Below the pieces are notes generated by a model that saw nothing but the letters and a program-made list of their open reading frames with translations, did not search any database and was not told the origin of the DNA. Shown in pieces: positions 7,704 through 14,690 of a stretch of 18,410 nt of DNA. The stretch is from Nitrospira sp. (GTDB lineage: Bacteria > Nitrospirota > Nitrospiria > Nitrospirales > Nitrospiraceae), in NCBI GenBank assembly GCA_015904045.1, contig JABMDG010000032.1, positions 1 to 18,410 of the forward strand. The letters run 5' to 3'. Position 1 is the stretch's first letter, and every line of letters starts with the position of its first letter. Both the position numbers and the translations under genes were made by a program.

Positions 7704-8570
7704 TCAGTCGAACACGACTGTCTTCCGGCCATACACGAGTACGCGATGTTCGATATGCCGCCGCACGGCGCGAGCCAGCACGATTTCCTCCAAATCTCGG
7801 CCTTTGCGGACGAGATCCTCGACGGTGTCCCGGTGACCGATCCGGATCACATCCTGCTCGATGATCGGTCCTTCGTCCAGGTCCTGTGTGGCGTAGTGCG
7901 CGGTCGCCCCGATGATCTTGACCCCGCGGTCATAGGCCTGCCGATAGGGATTCGCACCGATGAAGGCGGGGAGGAACGAATGATGGATATTGATAACCGG
8001 GCAGCCGACTTGGGCCAGAAACTCCGCGCTGAGGATCTGCATGTACCGGGCCATCACGACCAGTTCCACACGGTGTTCCTTCAAGAGGGTGACGACCTGC
8101 CGCTCTTGCTGAGGCTTGGTCTCCTTGCTGACGGGGTACACGGCGAATGGAATCTTGAAGAGATCCGCCCAACTCGCGCAAGTGTCGTGGTTTGAAATGA
8201 TGATGGGAATGTCGATATGGAGTTCGTCTCGACGATGCCGTTGCAACAGATCCGCCAAACAGTGGTCCTGCTTCGAGACCATCATCCCGACACGGGTGCG
8301 CCGGCTGGTGTGATGGACTTCATATCGCATCTCGAACACTTTGGCGATGGGAGCGAAGGCTGCGGGGATCTCATCGGGCGCAATCTGCAATCCCTCCGTC
8401 GCGCACTCCATCCGCATCAGAAAATCGTTCGTCTCTTCGTCCGTGTGGTGATCGGAGTCGAGGATGTTGCCCCCGAAATCGTGAATGAATCCCGAAACCC
8501 GGGCGACGATGCCCTTCCGATCTTTGCAGTGGATCAGCAAAACAATGGAGTCTTTTCTCTGTGCAGTCAT
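7704..8570 (-). CDS. purU: Formyltetrahydrofolate deformylase PurU
   Basis: Hydrolyses 10-formyl-tetrahydrofolate to formate and tetrahydrofolate, balancing the one-carbon pool and supplying formate. 288 residues from ATG 8570, near the usual ~280. An N-terminal ACT domain (about 8-88, IVLLIHCKDRKGIVARVSGF) is followed by a formyltransferase domain. The catalytic residues known for this fold are present: Asn194 and His196 (NIHHSFLPAF) and Asp232 (LDEGPII). The ATG has AGGGAA about eight bases upstream. The TTG at 8603, which would give 11 more residues, has no ribosome site and falls in the predicted -10 box. It ends 62 bases from the convergent kinase gene. The shorter enzyme PurN has no ACT domain, so PurU is the better call. 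In autotrophs this enzyme links folate and formate metabolism; its role here is inferred. Confidence 0.94.
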   Translation of the reverse strand: MTAQRKDSIVLLIHCKDRKGIVARVSGFIHDFGGNILDSDHHTDEETNDFLMRMECATEGLQIAPDEIPAAFAPIAKVFEMRYEVHHTSRRTRVGMMVSKQDHCLADLLQRHRRDELHIDIPIIISNHDTCASWADLFKIPFAVYPVSKETKPQQERQVVTLLKEHRVELVVMARYMQILSAEFLAQVGCPVINIHHSFLPAFIGANPYRQAYDRGVKIIGATAHYATQDLDEGPIIEQDVIRIGHRDTVEDLVRKGRDLEEIVLARAVRRHIEHRVLVYGRKTVVFD

Positions 8571-8602
8571 GTGGTACTTCCCTGTCTGAGATGACTCAAC
8601 CA

Positions 8603-8611
8603 ATTCTAGCA
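8603..8611 (-). promoter_or_regulatory. Extended -10 promoter upstream of purU
   Basis: On the minus strand TGCTAGAAT gives a TGn extension plus TAGAAT (8608-8603). Transcription would begin near 8596, leaving a leader of about 26 bases with the ribosome site. No good -35 was found. It would let purU be expressed apart from rimO, which lies 146 bases upstream. Confidence 0.45.
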
Positions 8612-8716
8612 GAGAGCAGATCCGGCAGAGGGCGGGGGCTTTTCAGGTTCAAAAGGCTCTTGGGGGTCCCGTCGTTCATGAGCATGCGAGGAGATGCGCT
8701 GCACGGGTCGGGAGCG

Positions 8717-10135
8717 CTACGTGACGATGTGGCCGACCAGGTCATAGGTGGCGGCATCCGTGATCTCGACCTTTACGAGATCGCCCGGGTTTGCCGTGCC
8801 GTCGTTGATATAGACAACGCCGTCGATCTCAGGCGCCAGCCCTTCATGGCGGCCTTCCAGCAGCAAGTTCGACTCTTCGGAGGGACCGTCGATCAGCACA
8901 TCGAGCACCGACCCGACCCTCTCTTGCCCCTTCGCTGCCGCAATGGGGTCCTGAACTGCCAACAATTCGTTGCGGCGCTCATCCATCACGTCACGGTCGA
9001 TCTTTTTTTCGAATCCGACTGCGGGCGTGTCTTCTTCGTCCGAATAGAGGAACACGGCTACCCGGTCGAATTCCGCTTGTTCCACATAGTCCCGCAACTC
9101 GGTGAAGGCGGCTTCGGTTTCACCGGGAAATCCGACGATGAATGCCGTTCGGAAAGTCACGCCGGGAATGCGGTGCCTGATACGATCGACTACTCGCTCG
9201 ATGGCCGCCCGGTCGCCCAGTCTGTGCATGGCTTTGAGCATGCGGTCGTTGATGTGCTGCAACGGCATGTCGATATATTTCACGATCTTCTCTTCACCCG
9301 CATACAGATCCAACAGCTCGTCCGTGATTTGCTGCGGGTACAAGTAGAAGGGCCTGATCCACCGCACGTCGTTGACCTTGACCAATTCGCGCAGCAGCGA
9401 GGCGAGACCGTGGCGAAGCCCGAGATCGACCCCGTAGTTGATCGTGTCTTGTGAAATCAGGTTGATTTCTTTGACGCCCTCGGCAGCCAGCTGCCGCGCT
9501 TCGGCGACGATCGATTCCACCGGCCGGCTTCGCTGCTTGCCCCGCATCAGCGGGATCGCGCAGAAGGCGCAGTTGCGGTTGCAGCCTTCGGCGATCTTCA
9601 CGTAGGCGCTGTGCTGCCTGCCGAATCGCAGGCGAGGAGCGTCCGCGTCGTAGAGATAGGGAGGCTCGCTGATCCAGAGCCGTTGGTGCCGTTTCTTGGG
9701 AATCAGGAGATCCCGGCAGATGGTGGCGATCTTCCCGAACTCGCCGGTTCCCACCACGCCGTCCAGCTCCGGCAGTTCTTTCAGGAGATCGCCCTGATAG
9801 CGCTGTGCCAGGCAGCCTACGGCTATAAGCACCCGGCAGGCTCCATTCTTCTTCAGCTTGCCATGTTCCAGGATGGTATCGATCGATTCCTGTTTGGCCT
9901 CTTCGATAAAGCCGCAGGTATTGATGATCACGACCTCGGCTTTTTTCGGATTGTCGGTCAGGTGGAATCCATCCTGGACAAGGGTGCCCAGCATCACTTC
10001 GGAATCAACCTGGTTTTTAGAGCACCCCAGATTGACGAAGCCGATGGTCGTTTTTTTAGCAGCAGCGGTCTTCTTTGCAAGCGCCGTCTTTCTGGTGGTT
10101 TTCTTTCGGTCGAGCTGGATCAACGGCGTAGACAT
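8717..10135 (-). CDS. rimO: Ribosomal protein S12 methylthiotransferase RimO (intact copy)
   Basis: Radical-SAM enzyme that adds a methylthio group to an aspartate of ribosomal protein S12. 472 residues. The N-terminal MTTase domain has the three cluster ligands Cys38, Cys74 and Cys108. The radical SAM domain has Cys185-x3-Cys189-x2-Cys192 (EGCNRNCAFC). The C-terminal ~70 residues form the TRAM domain (ending DLVGHIV). The motif set VNLGCSKN/NTCGFIEEAKQES favours RimO over MiaB. Unusual: a ~30-residue Lys/Thr/Ala-rich tail precedes the conserved start of the family, also present in the second copy. No internal ATG gives a shorter form. No Shine-Dalgarno site precedes the ATG; the -10 box lies six bases away (see promoter). 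Divergent from the gamma-carbonic-anhydrase gene. A diverged truncated copy lies at 11440-12438. Confidence 0.95.
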   Translation of the reverse strand: MSTPLIQLDRKKTTRKTALAKKTAAAKKTTIGFVNLGCSKNQVDSEVMLGTLVQDGFHLTDNPKKAEVVIINTCGFIEEAKQESIDTILEHGKLKKNGACRVLIAVGCLAQRYQGDLLKELPELDGVVGTGEFGKIATICRDLLIPKKRHQRLWISEPPYLYDADAPRLRFGRQHSAYVKIAEGCNRNCAFCAIPLMRGKQRSRPVESIVAEARQLAAEGVKEINLISQDTINYGVDLGLRHGLASLLRELVKVNDVRWIRPFYLYPQQITDELLDLYAGEEKIVKYIDMPLQHINDRMLKAMHRLGDRAAIERVVDRIRHRIPGVTFRTAFIVGFPGETEAAFTELRDYVEQAEFDRVAVFLYSDEEDTPAVGFEKKIDRDVMDERRNELLAVQDPIAAAKGQERVGSVLDVLIDGPSEESNLLLEGRHEGLAPEIDGVVYINDGTANPGDLVKVEITDAATYDLVGHIVT

Positions 10136-10141
10136 TCGAGC

Positions 10142-10171
10142 AGTCTACGGGAGGCTTGAAAAGCCTGTCAA
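10142..10171 (-). promoter_or_regulatory. rimO promoter with dyad between -35 and -10; possible leaderless start
   Basis: On the minus strand TTGACA (10171-10166) is separated by 18 bases from TAGACT (10147-10142), and the ATG begins six bases further on (10135). Transcription should start at or next to the A of ATG, and no ribosome site is present. The spacer region holds a perfect inverted repeat, AGGCTT-ttc-AAGCCT (10166-10152), whose first base is the last base of the -35 box. It is placed where MerR-type regulators and some repressors bind. The arrangement is kept in the second copy. Confidence 0.6.
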
Positions 10172-10192
10172 CGAACGCACAAGAGGGCTGTC

Positions 10193-10222
10193 TTGATATT
10201 CTGGAAGCCGTTCCCCTAGAGT
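10193..10222 (+). promoter_or_regulatory. Gamma-carbonic-anhydrase gene promoter, possible leaderless start
   Basis: TTGATA (10193-10198), 18-base spacer, TAGAGT (10217-10222; four of six), then seven bases to the ATG at 10230. Transcription would begin at the start codon, and no Shine-Dalgarno sequence precedes it. It lies back to back with the rimO promoter, 21 bases between the two -35 boxes. Confidence 0.5.
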
Positions 10223-10229
10223 GCCCTCT

Positions 10230-10766
10230 ATGATTCGCACGTTTCAAGGCATCAAGCCGACTGTTCCCACCTCCTGTTTCATCGAGGACACAGGGGTCGT
10301 CATCGGCGACGTGGTGATGGGCGAGAACTGTAGTGTGTGGTTCCACGCGGTGATCAGAGGGGACGTGAACTATATCCGGATCGGCGATCGGACCAACGTC
10401 CAGGATCTCTGCATGTTGCACGTCACCCACGACACTCATCCTCTCCTGATCGGGAGCGACGTCACAGTCGGGCACAATGTCGTGCTGCACGGATGTACCA
10501 TCAAGGATCGCGTATTGGTGGGGATGGGCGCCATCATCATGGACGGCGTGGTCATTGGAGAAGATTCGGTGGTCGGCGCCGGAGCGCTGGTCGTGGAAGG
10601 CACCGTTGTTCCGCCGAAGAGTCTGATCCTGGGCGCGCCCGCCAGAATTCGACGGGCTGTGACGGACAACGAACTCGCCTGGATCAGGGAATCGGCCGAG
10701 AACTACGTGCGATATGCTCGTACCTACATGGACCCTCCATCAAAGTCCACCGGTTTTGTTCCGTAA
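10230..10766 (+). CDS. Gamma-carbonic-anhydrase-family protein, copy 1 (YrdA/PaaY-like)
   Basis: 178 residues of left-handed beta-helix hexapeptide repeats with a C-terminal helix. The metal-site histidines are present: His64 (CMLHV), His82 and His87 (GHNVVLHG). So are the Arg43-Gly-Asp45 pair and Gln58 typical of the family. The acidic proton-shuttle loop of the archaeal Cam enzyme is absent, as in most bacterial YrdA/PaaY-type members, so carbonic anhydrase activity is possible but not certain. Other members hydrolyse CoA thioesters or have no known activity. I start at ATG 10230, not at the in-frame GTG at 10221, because that GTG overlaps the -10 box and the second copy has no matching upstream frame. 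The last 27 bases overlap the convergent gene at 10740-11492. Divergent from rimO. About 90% identical over the first 163 residues to copy 2. Confidence 0.85.
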   Translation: MIRTFQGIKPTVPTSCFIEDTGVVIGDVVMGENCSVWFHAVIRGDVNYIRIGDRTNVQDLCMLHVTHDTHPLLIGSDVTVGHNVVLHGCTIKDRVLVGMGAIIMDGVVIGEDSVVGAGALVVEGTVVPPKSLILGAPARIRRAVTDNELAWIRESAENYVRYARTYMDPPSKSTGFVP

Positions 10767-11492
10767 CCGTCCGCCTTTCCCCTGACTCCTCCCTTCTGCC
10801 CCTCGACCAACCCGAATAAAACAGATCGGGTCGCCCACCAAGGCGGTTGGATATTGTCTCTGCTCAACGTGATACGGAGTGCCATGCCGATGACACCACT
10901 CCGCGATCCAGACCACTTCCTCCGTTGAGGTCGTGACCCAAGCGGGCAAACTGATCTTGGGCATACAGCGATCGACAATCGACCGGACGATGCGACGCTG
11001 TTGTTCAAACCTTGTGGGGTTGAACGTGACCGGATCGAGGTGTCCATAGGACAGCGGTGAGAGGTCTGGGAATCGCTCCGGGTCGTTGAGGACGCTCACG
11101 ATCCAGAGATGATCGAACGTCCCCTTGGCCTTCTCCGCAGTTGATGCGCGGAACTTCACCGGCGTGCCACGGCAAGCCCGGTTGAGTACGGAGACTTCGG
11201 ACCGGCGGAGGTTATAGGGTTCGACGTGGCGATGAAGCTCGATGGCTTCGGCCAACAGACACGGCAACTCCGCAACACCGGCTCCCACATACAGGCTTCG
11301 CCCGCCACGCGGCAACTTTCTCAGGAGTGCCCGGGACAGGTTGATGCCCAGCCGCTCGCAGGGATTTCTCTTGGCTTTCCAGAACTCATCGCCCCCTTCG
11401 TAGCAATAGACGGGACCGAGCTTCTGGTAATCGAGCTGGTCAAACACGCGGCGGACAGCTTTGAGGGTTTGAGTGTGAAGCCTGTATTTCAT
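10740..11492 (-). CDS. Conserved protein of unknown function with methyltransferase-like motif, copy 1
   Basis: 250 residues; I do not recognise a named family. The segment SLYVGAGVAELP (66-77) resembles the glycine-rich SAM-binding motif I of Rossmann-fold methyltransferases. FDHLWIVSVLNDPE (127-140) lies where a motif IV strand would be, so an SAM-dependent methyltransferase is plausible but unproven. The most conserved part between copies is YCYEGGDEFW...KR.PCERLGINLS (29-53). Compared with copy 2 the C-terminus is about 18 residues longer and very basic/polar, because the frame runs on past where copy 2 stops and overlaps the 3' end of the gamma-carbonic-anhydrase gene by 27 bases. No ribosome site precedes the ATG. 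The truncated rimO copy 2 runs 53 bases into this gene in another frame, so it may now depend on the rimO copy 2 promoter. Confidence 0.7.
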   Translation of the reverse strand: MKYRLHTQTLKAVRRVFDQLDYQKLGPVYCYEGGDEFWKAKRNPCERLGINLSRALLRKLPRGGRSLYVGAGVAELPCLLAEAIELHRHVEPYNLRRSEVSVLNRACRGTPVKFRASTAEKAKGTFDHLWIVSVLNDPERFPDLSPLSYGHLDPVTFNPTRFEQQRRIVRSIVDRCMPKISLPAWVTTSTEEVVWIAEWCHRHGTPYHVEQRQYPTALVGDPICFIRVGRGAEGRSQGKGGRLRNKTGGL

Positions 11493-12438
11493 GGGGGACC
11501 GCAGTGAAGCATCGAATGGGATATCGATGCATGCGTTTCAACATCCGGTCGTTGATGTGTTGGAGCGGCATGTCGATGTACTTGGTAATTTTCTCCTCGC
11601 CGGCATAGAGATCCAGGAGTTTATCCGTGATCTGCTGCGGGTAGAGGTAAAAGGGTCTGATCCAGTGAATGTCCTTCACCTTCACAAGCGCGCTCAGCAG
11701 CGTGGTTAATCCATCTCGAATCCCCAGATCCACGCCGTAGTTGATCGTATCCTGGGAGATGAGGTTGAGTTCTTTCACCCCTTCAGCGGCGAGGCGTTCG
11801 GCTTCAGCCACGATCGATTCCACCGGGCGGCTGCGTTGCTTGCCCCGCATGATGGGAATAGCACAGAAGGCGCAGTTGCGGTTGCAGCCTTCGGCGATTT
11901 TCACATAGGCGCTGTGAGCCTTACCGAGCCGCAGGCGCGGGGCATCCGCGTCGTAGAGATAGGGCGGCTCGCTGATCCAGAGCCGTTGCTGCCGCTTTTG
12001 GGGAGCCAGGAGATCCCGGCAGATGGTGGCGATGTTCCCGAATTCGCCGGTTCCCACCACGCCGTCCAGCTCCGGCAGTTCTTTCAGAAGATCGCCCTGA
12101 TAGCGTTGTGCCAGGCAGCCGGCGGCAATGAGGACGCGGCAGACTCCGTTCTTTTTGAGCTTGCTATGTTCGAGAATCGTGTTGATGGATTCCTGTTTCG
12201 CTTCTTCAATGAAGCCGCAGGTATTGATGATGACGACCTCGGCTTTCTTGGGATTGTCGGTTAAAGTGAAGCCGTCGTGTACGAGTGTACCGAGCATTAG
12301 TTCCGAGTCTACCTGGTTTTTCGAGCACCCCAGGTTGACGAAGCCGATGGTCGTTGTTTTAGCAGCCGCGGTCTTCCTGGCAAGCGCTGCTTTCTTGGTG
12401 GTGTTCTTCCGGCCGAGCTGGATCAAAGGTGTAGACAT
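11440..12438 (-). pseudogene. rimO: Truncated second copy of rimO (RimO' lacking the C-terminal third)
   Basis: The reading frame of 332 codons matches intact RimO for residues 1-305 (about 88% identical by hand count) up to LKRMHR. It then continues for 27 unrelated residues through the gap and into the 5' end of the next gene in another frame. The end of homology is abrupt, near base 11524. All six cluster cysteines (38, 74, 108, 185, 189, 192) remain, but the end of the radical SAM barrel and the whole TRAM domain are missing, so normal activity is very unlikely. The Lys/Ala-rich N-terminal tail and the promoter match copy 1. In the 60 bases I compared in detail (12141-12200), 12 differ from copy 1 and only about three change the residue, so the sequence diverged while under selection. 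It is not annotated as functional. Confidence 0.9.
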
Positions 12439-12444
12439 CCGAAC

Positions 12445-12474
12445 AGTCTACGGGAGGCTTGAAAAGCCTGTCAA
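12445..12474 (-). promoter_or_regulatory. rimO copy 2 promoter with the same dyad
   Basis: TTGACA (12474-12469), 18-base spacer, TAGACT (12450-12445), six bases, ATG (12438), identical in arrangement to copy 1. The dyad AGGCTT-ttc-AAGCCT (12469-12455) is unchanged. Since rimO copy 2 is broken, this promoter now faces unknown-protein copy 1. Confidence 0.55.
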
Positions 12475-12495
12475 CGAATGCTCAAGAGAGCCGTC

Positions 12496-12525
12496 TTGAT
12501 ATTCTGGAAGCCGTTCCCCTAGAGT
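12496..12525 (+). promoter_or_regulatory. Gamma-carbonic-anhydrase copy 2 promoter
   Basis: TTGATA (12496-12501), 18-base spacer, TAGAGT (12520-12525), six bases, ATG (12532). The boxes are identical to copy 1. A one-base shortening between -10 and ATG removes the alternative GTG frame of copy 1. Confidence 0.5.
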
Positions 12526-12531
12526 GCCTCT

Positions 12532-13071
12532 ATGATCCGCATCTTTCAAGGTATCAAGCCGACGATTCCGTCCTCCTGTTTTATCGAGGACACGGGGGTG
12601 GTCATCGGCGACGTGGTCATGGGTGAGGAGTGCAGCGTCTGGTTCCATGCCGTGATCCGTGGGGATGTGAACTATATCCGGATCGGCAATCGGACCAACA
12701 TCCAAGACCTCTGCATGTTACACGTCACTCACGATACCCATCCTCTCCTGATCGGGAACGACGTGACCGTCGGCCACAGTGTGGTTCTCCATGGCTGTAC
12801 GATTCACGATCGCGTGTTAGTCGGGATGGGCGCCATCATCATGGACGGGGCTGTTATTGGAGAGGATTCAGTAGTGGGAGCCGGGGCGCTGGTAGTGGAA
12901 GGTACCGTTGTTCCGCCGAAGAGCCTCATCCTGGGCTCACCCGCACGGGTCCGACGGTCCGTGACCGACGAAGAATTAGCCTGGATCAAGAAATCCGCTG
13001 AGAACTATGTGAAGTACGCCGGGTTGTATCTGGGCGGTTCCGCCAAACCGAAGACCGGCTTTCACCTTTGA
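12532..13071 (+). CDS. Gamma-carbonic-anhydrase-family protein, copy 2
   Basis: 179 residues, full length, hexapeptide-repeat beta-helix. The metal-site histidines (64, 82, 87), Arg43, Asp45 and Gln58 are all kept. It differs from copy 1 at about 17 of the first 163 residues, mostly conservative, and in the last ~15 residues (ends TGFHL). Nothing suggests that it is inactive, so the cell may make two slightly different trimers or a mixed one. It ends 28 bases before the convergent unknown-protein copy 2, without the overlap seen in copy 1. It is the only certainly intact gene in the block that is not on the minus strand. Confidence 0.85.
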   Translation: MIRIFQGIKPTIPSSCFIEDTGVVIGDVVMGEECSVWFHAVIRGDVNYIRIGNRTNIQDLCMLHVTHDTHPLLIGNDVTVGHSVVLHGCTIHDRVLVGMGAIIMDGAVIGEDSVVGAGALVVEGTVVPPKSLILGSPARVRRSVTDEELAWIKKSAENYVKYAGLYLGGSAKPKTGFHL

Positions 13072-13099
13072 CCGATCTCAGAGTTGTATCTCTTACGCC

Positions 13100-13798
13100 T
13101 CACCCCTCACCAACTTTAATAAAACAGATTGGGTCACCGACGAGCGCCGTGGGATATTGTTTCCGCTCCACGCGATAGGGAATCCTGTGTCGGTGGCACC
13201 AGTCGGCGATCCACACGACTTCTTCCGTCGAGGTTGTGACCAGGCCGGGTAGACTGAGCTTGGGCATACACTGATCGACGATCGACTGGACAATCCGACG
13301 CTGCTGTTCAAACCTTCCGGGATTGAAGGTGACCGGGTTCGCATTCCCATAGGACAACGGCGAGAGATCTGGAAATCGCTCAGGGTCGTTCAATACGCTC
13401 ACGATCCAGAGATGGTCAAAGAGGCCTCTTGCCTGTGCCGCTGATCTCGCGCGAAGCTTGACCGGTGTGTCACGGCAGGCGTGATTGAGCACCGTGACTT
13501 CGGATCGGCGGAGGTTATACGGTTCAACCTGGCGCTGGAGCTCGATGGCTTCAGCCAACAGGACCGGCAGCTCTGCGACACCGGCGCCCACGTACAGACT
13601 TCGCCCGCCACGCAGCAACTTTTTCAGCAGTGCCTGGGAGAGGTTGATGCCCAGCCGCTCGCAGGGCTTGCGTTTCGCCCGCCAAAATTCATCGCCGCCT
13701 TCGTAACAGTAGAGGTTGCCCAATGTTTTGTAATCGAGCTGAGCGTATATCTTTGTGATCAGCGCCTTTGTTACCGGACTAATCTGCATCGTCATCAT
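13100..13798 (-). CDS. Conserved protein of unknown function with methyltransferase-like motif, copy 2
   Basis: 232 residues. Same motif core as copy 1: YCYEGGDEFW (29-38 in copy 1 numbering), SLYVGAGVAELP and FDHLWIVSVLNDPERFPDLS. The first ~25 residues differ strongly (MMTMQISPV against MKYRLHTQT), whereas the rest aligns well. The start ATG overlaps the stop of the M28 peptidase gene by four bases (ATGA), a typical translationally coupled operon pair, so it probably acts or is at least expressed with that peptidase. It ends IKVGEG, which is likely the natural C-terminus of the family; copy 1 runs on past it. SAM-dependent methyltransferase is the best guess from the motif, at modest confidence. 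Confidence 0.72.
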   Translation of the reverse strand: MMTMQISPVTKALITKIYAQLDYKTLGNLYCYEGGDEFWRAKRKPCERLGINLSQALLKKLLRGGRSLYVGAGVAELPVLLAEAIELQRQVEPYNLRRSEVTVLNHACRDTPVKLRARSAAQARGLFDHLWIVSVLNDPERFPDLSPLSYGNANPVTFNPGRFEQQRRIVQSIVDQCMPKLSLPGLVTTSTEEVVWIADWCHRHRIPYRVERKQYPTALVGDPICFIKVGEG

Positions 13799-14664
13799 GG
13801 AGTCCCTTGAGTTTCTGAGAGATAGACGATTGCTGCGGTGAGACCATCTGCAACGGCGGACATAAAGTCCAGATTCAGTGTCTCAATCGTATCGGTCGGC
13901 CGATGGTAGTGGGGATTGCGGAAGTTGGCGGTGTCGGTGAGCATCACCGCTGGAAATCCATGCTCCCAGAACGGTGTATGGTCACTGCGTCTTGTATCAG
14001 GCAACAGTTCGCCGTTGCCCGGCACGATTAAGGGCACTATCGGCAGATGAAGCCTCATCGCCTGTTCAACAGCCATGGTCAGGGAACTCGATGACTGATT
14101 GCCGATGACGGCCAGAAAGTTTCCAACCGTCGGGACGGCGATCGGGACTCCTGGGGGAATCTGTTGAGACCCTTCTTCATCACGCGCGTAGCCCACACAT
14201 TCCAGTATGATCGCACCATGCAGGGGCTCGCGTGTCTCCGTGAGGTGGGCAACGTAGGCCTGACTCCCCACGAGTCCCTCCTCCTCAAGACAGAACGCGA
14301 TGAAGTGGACGGGTCGGCGGAGCGAGGTCTGCTTGATTCGTTGCGCCACGTCGAGCAAGACCGCCAATGCGCTGCCATTGTCATCGGCTCCCGGTGAGCC
14401 CAACACGGTGTCATAGTGTGCGGCGACAATTAAAGGAGGCAGAACCGGTTGGTCCAGTTCTGATGGCGGATGGGCGACTCCGATCACGTTTCGATAGCTG
14501 CCGCCCAAGGCCTCGAAGTCGTGCGTCGTGACAGCGAGACCAATGTTGGAAAACTGCTCACCGATATAGTGTGCTGTCTGCTGGAGATGGGCCGGTGAGG
14601 ACCACGGATGACGTTCTCCGATCAAGGCCTGCAGATGAGCCCTCAGTCGGAATTTAACAGCCAT
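13795..14664 (-). CDS. M28-family zinc metallopeptidase, copy A
   Basis: 289 residues. Two-zinc aminopeptidase fold of family M28, judged by its ordered ligand motifs: His83 and Asp85 (AAHYDT), Asp94 (GADDNGSA), the Glu pair near 127-128 (CLEEEG), Glu155 (ILECVGYA) and His254 (HYHRPTDT). Asp228-His229 in RRSDHTPFW is also typical. No signal peptide or membrane helix, so it is probably cytoplasmic. The substrate is unknown; members include aminopeptidases and N-acyl-amino-acid hydrolases, and the place next to argB would allow a role on acylated amino acids, which is speculation. It follows an argB 3' remnant by 26 bases, and its stop overlaps the next gene (ATGA). A close paralogue lies at 14855-15736. 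No good ribosome site precedes the ATG. Confidence 0.85.
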   Translation of the reverse strand: MAVKFRLRAHLQALIGERHPWSSPAHLQQTAHYIGEQFSNIGLAVTTHDFEALGGSYRNVIGVAHPPSELDQPVLPPLIVAAHYDTVLGSPGADDNGSALAVLLDVAQRIKQTSLRRPVHFIAFCLEEEGLVGSQAYVAHLTETREPLHGAIILECVGYARDEEGSQQIPPGVPIAVPTVGNFLAVIGNQSSSSLTMAVEQAMRLHLPIVPLIVPGNGELLPDTRRSDHTPFWEHGFPAVMLTDTANFRNPHYHRPTDTIETLNLDFMSAVADGLTAAIVYLSETQGTP

Positions 14665-14690
14665 TGGGGGTTATGCGCTTCACGGTCTGA

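Noticed and set aside
8561..9454. 297-residue plus-strand ORF antisense to rimO
   Set aside because: The opposite frame encodes RimO with all motifs; this is a shadow.
10221..10229. GTG start for gamma-CA copy 1
   Set aside because: It lies in the predicted -10 box, and copy 2 has no equivalent in-frame codon.
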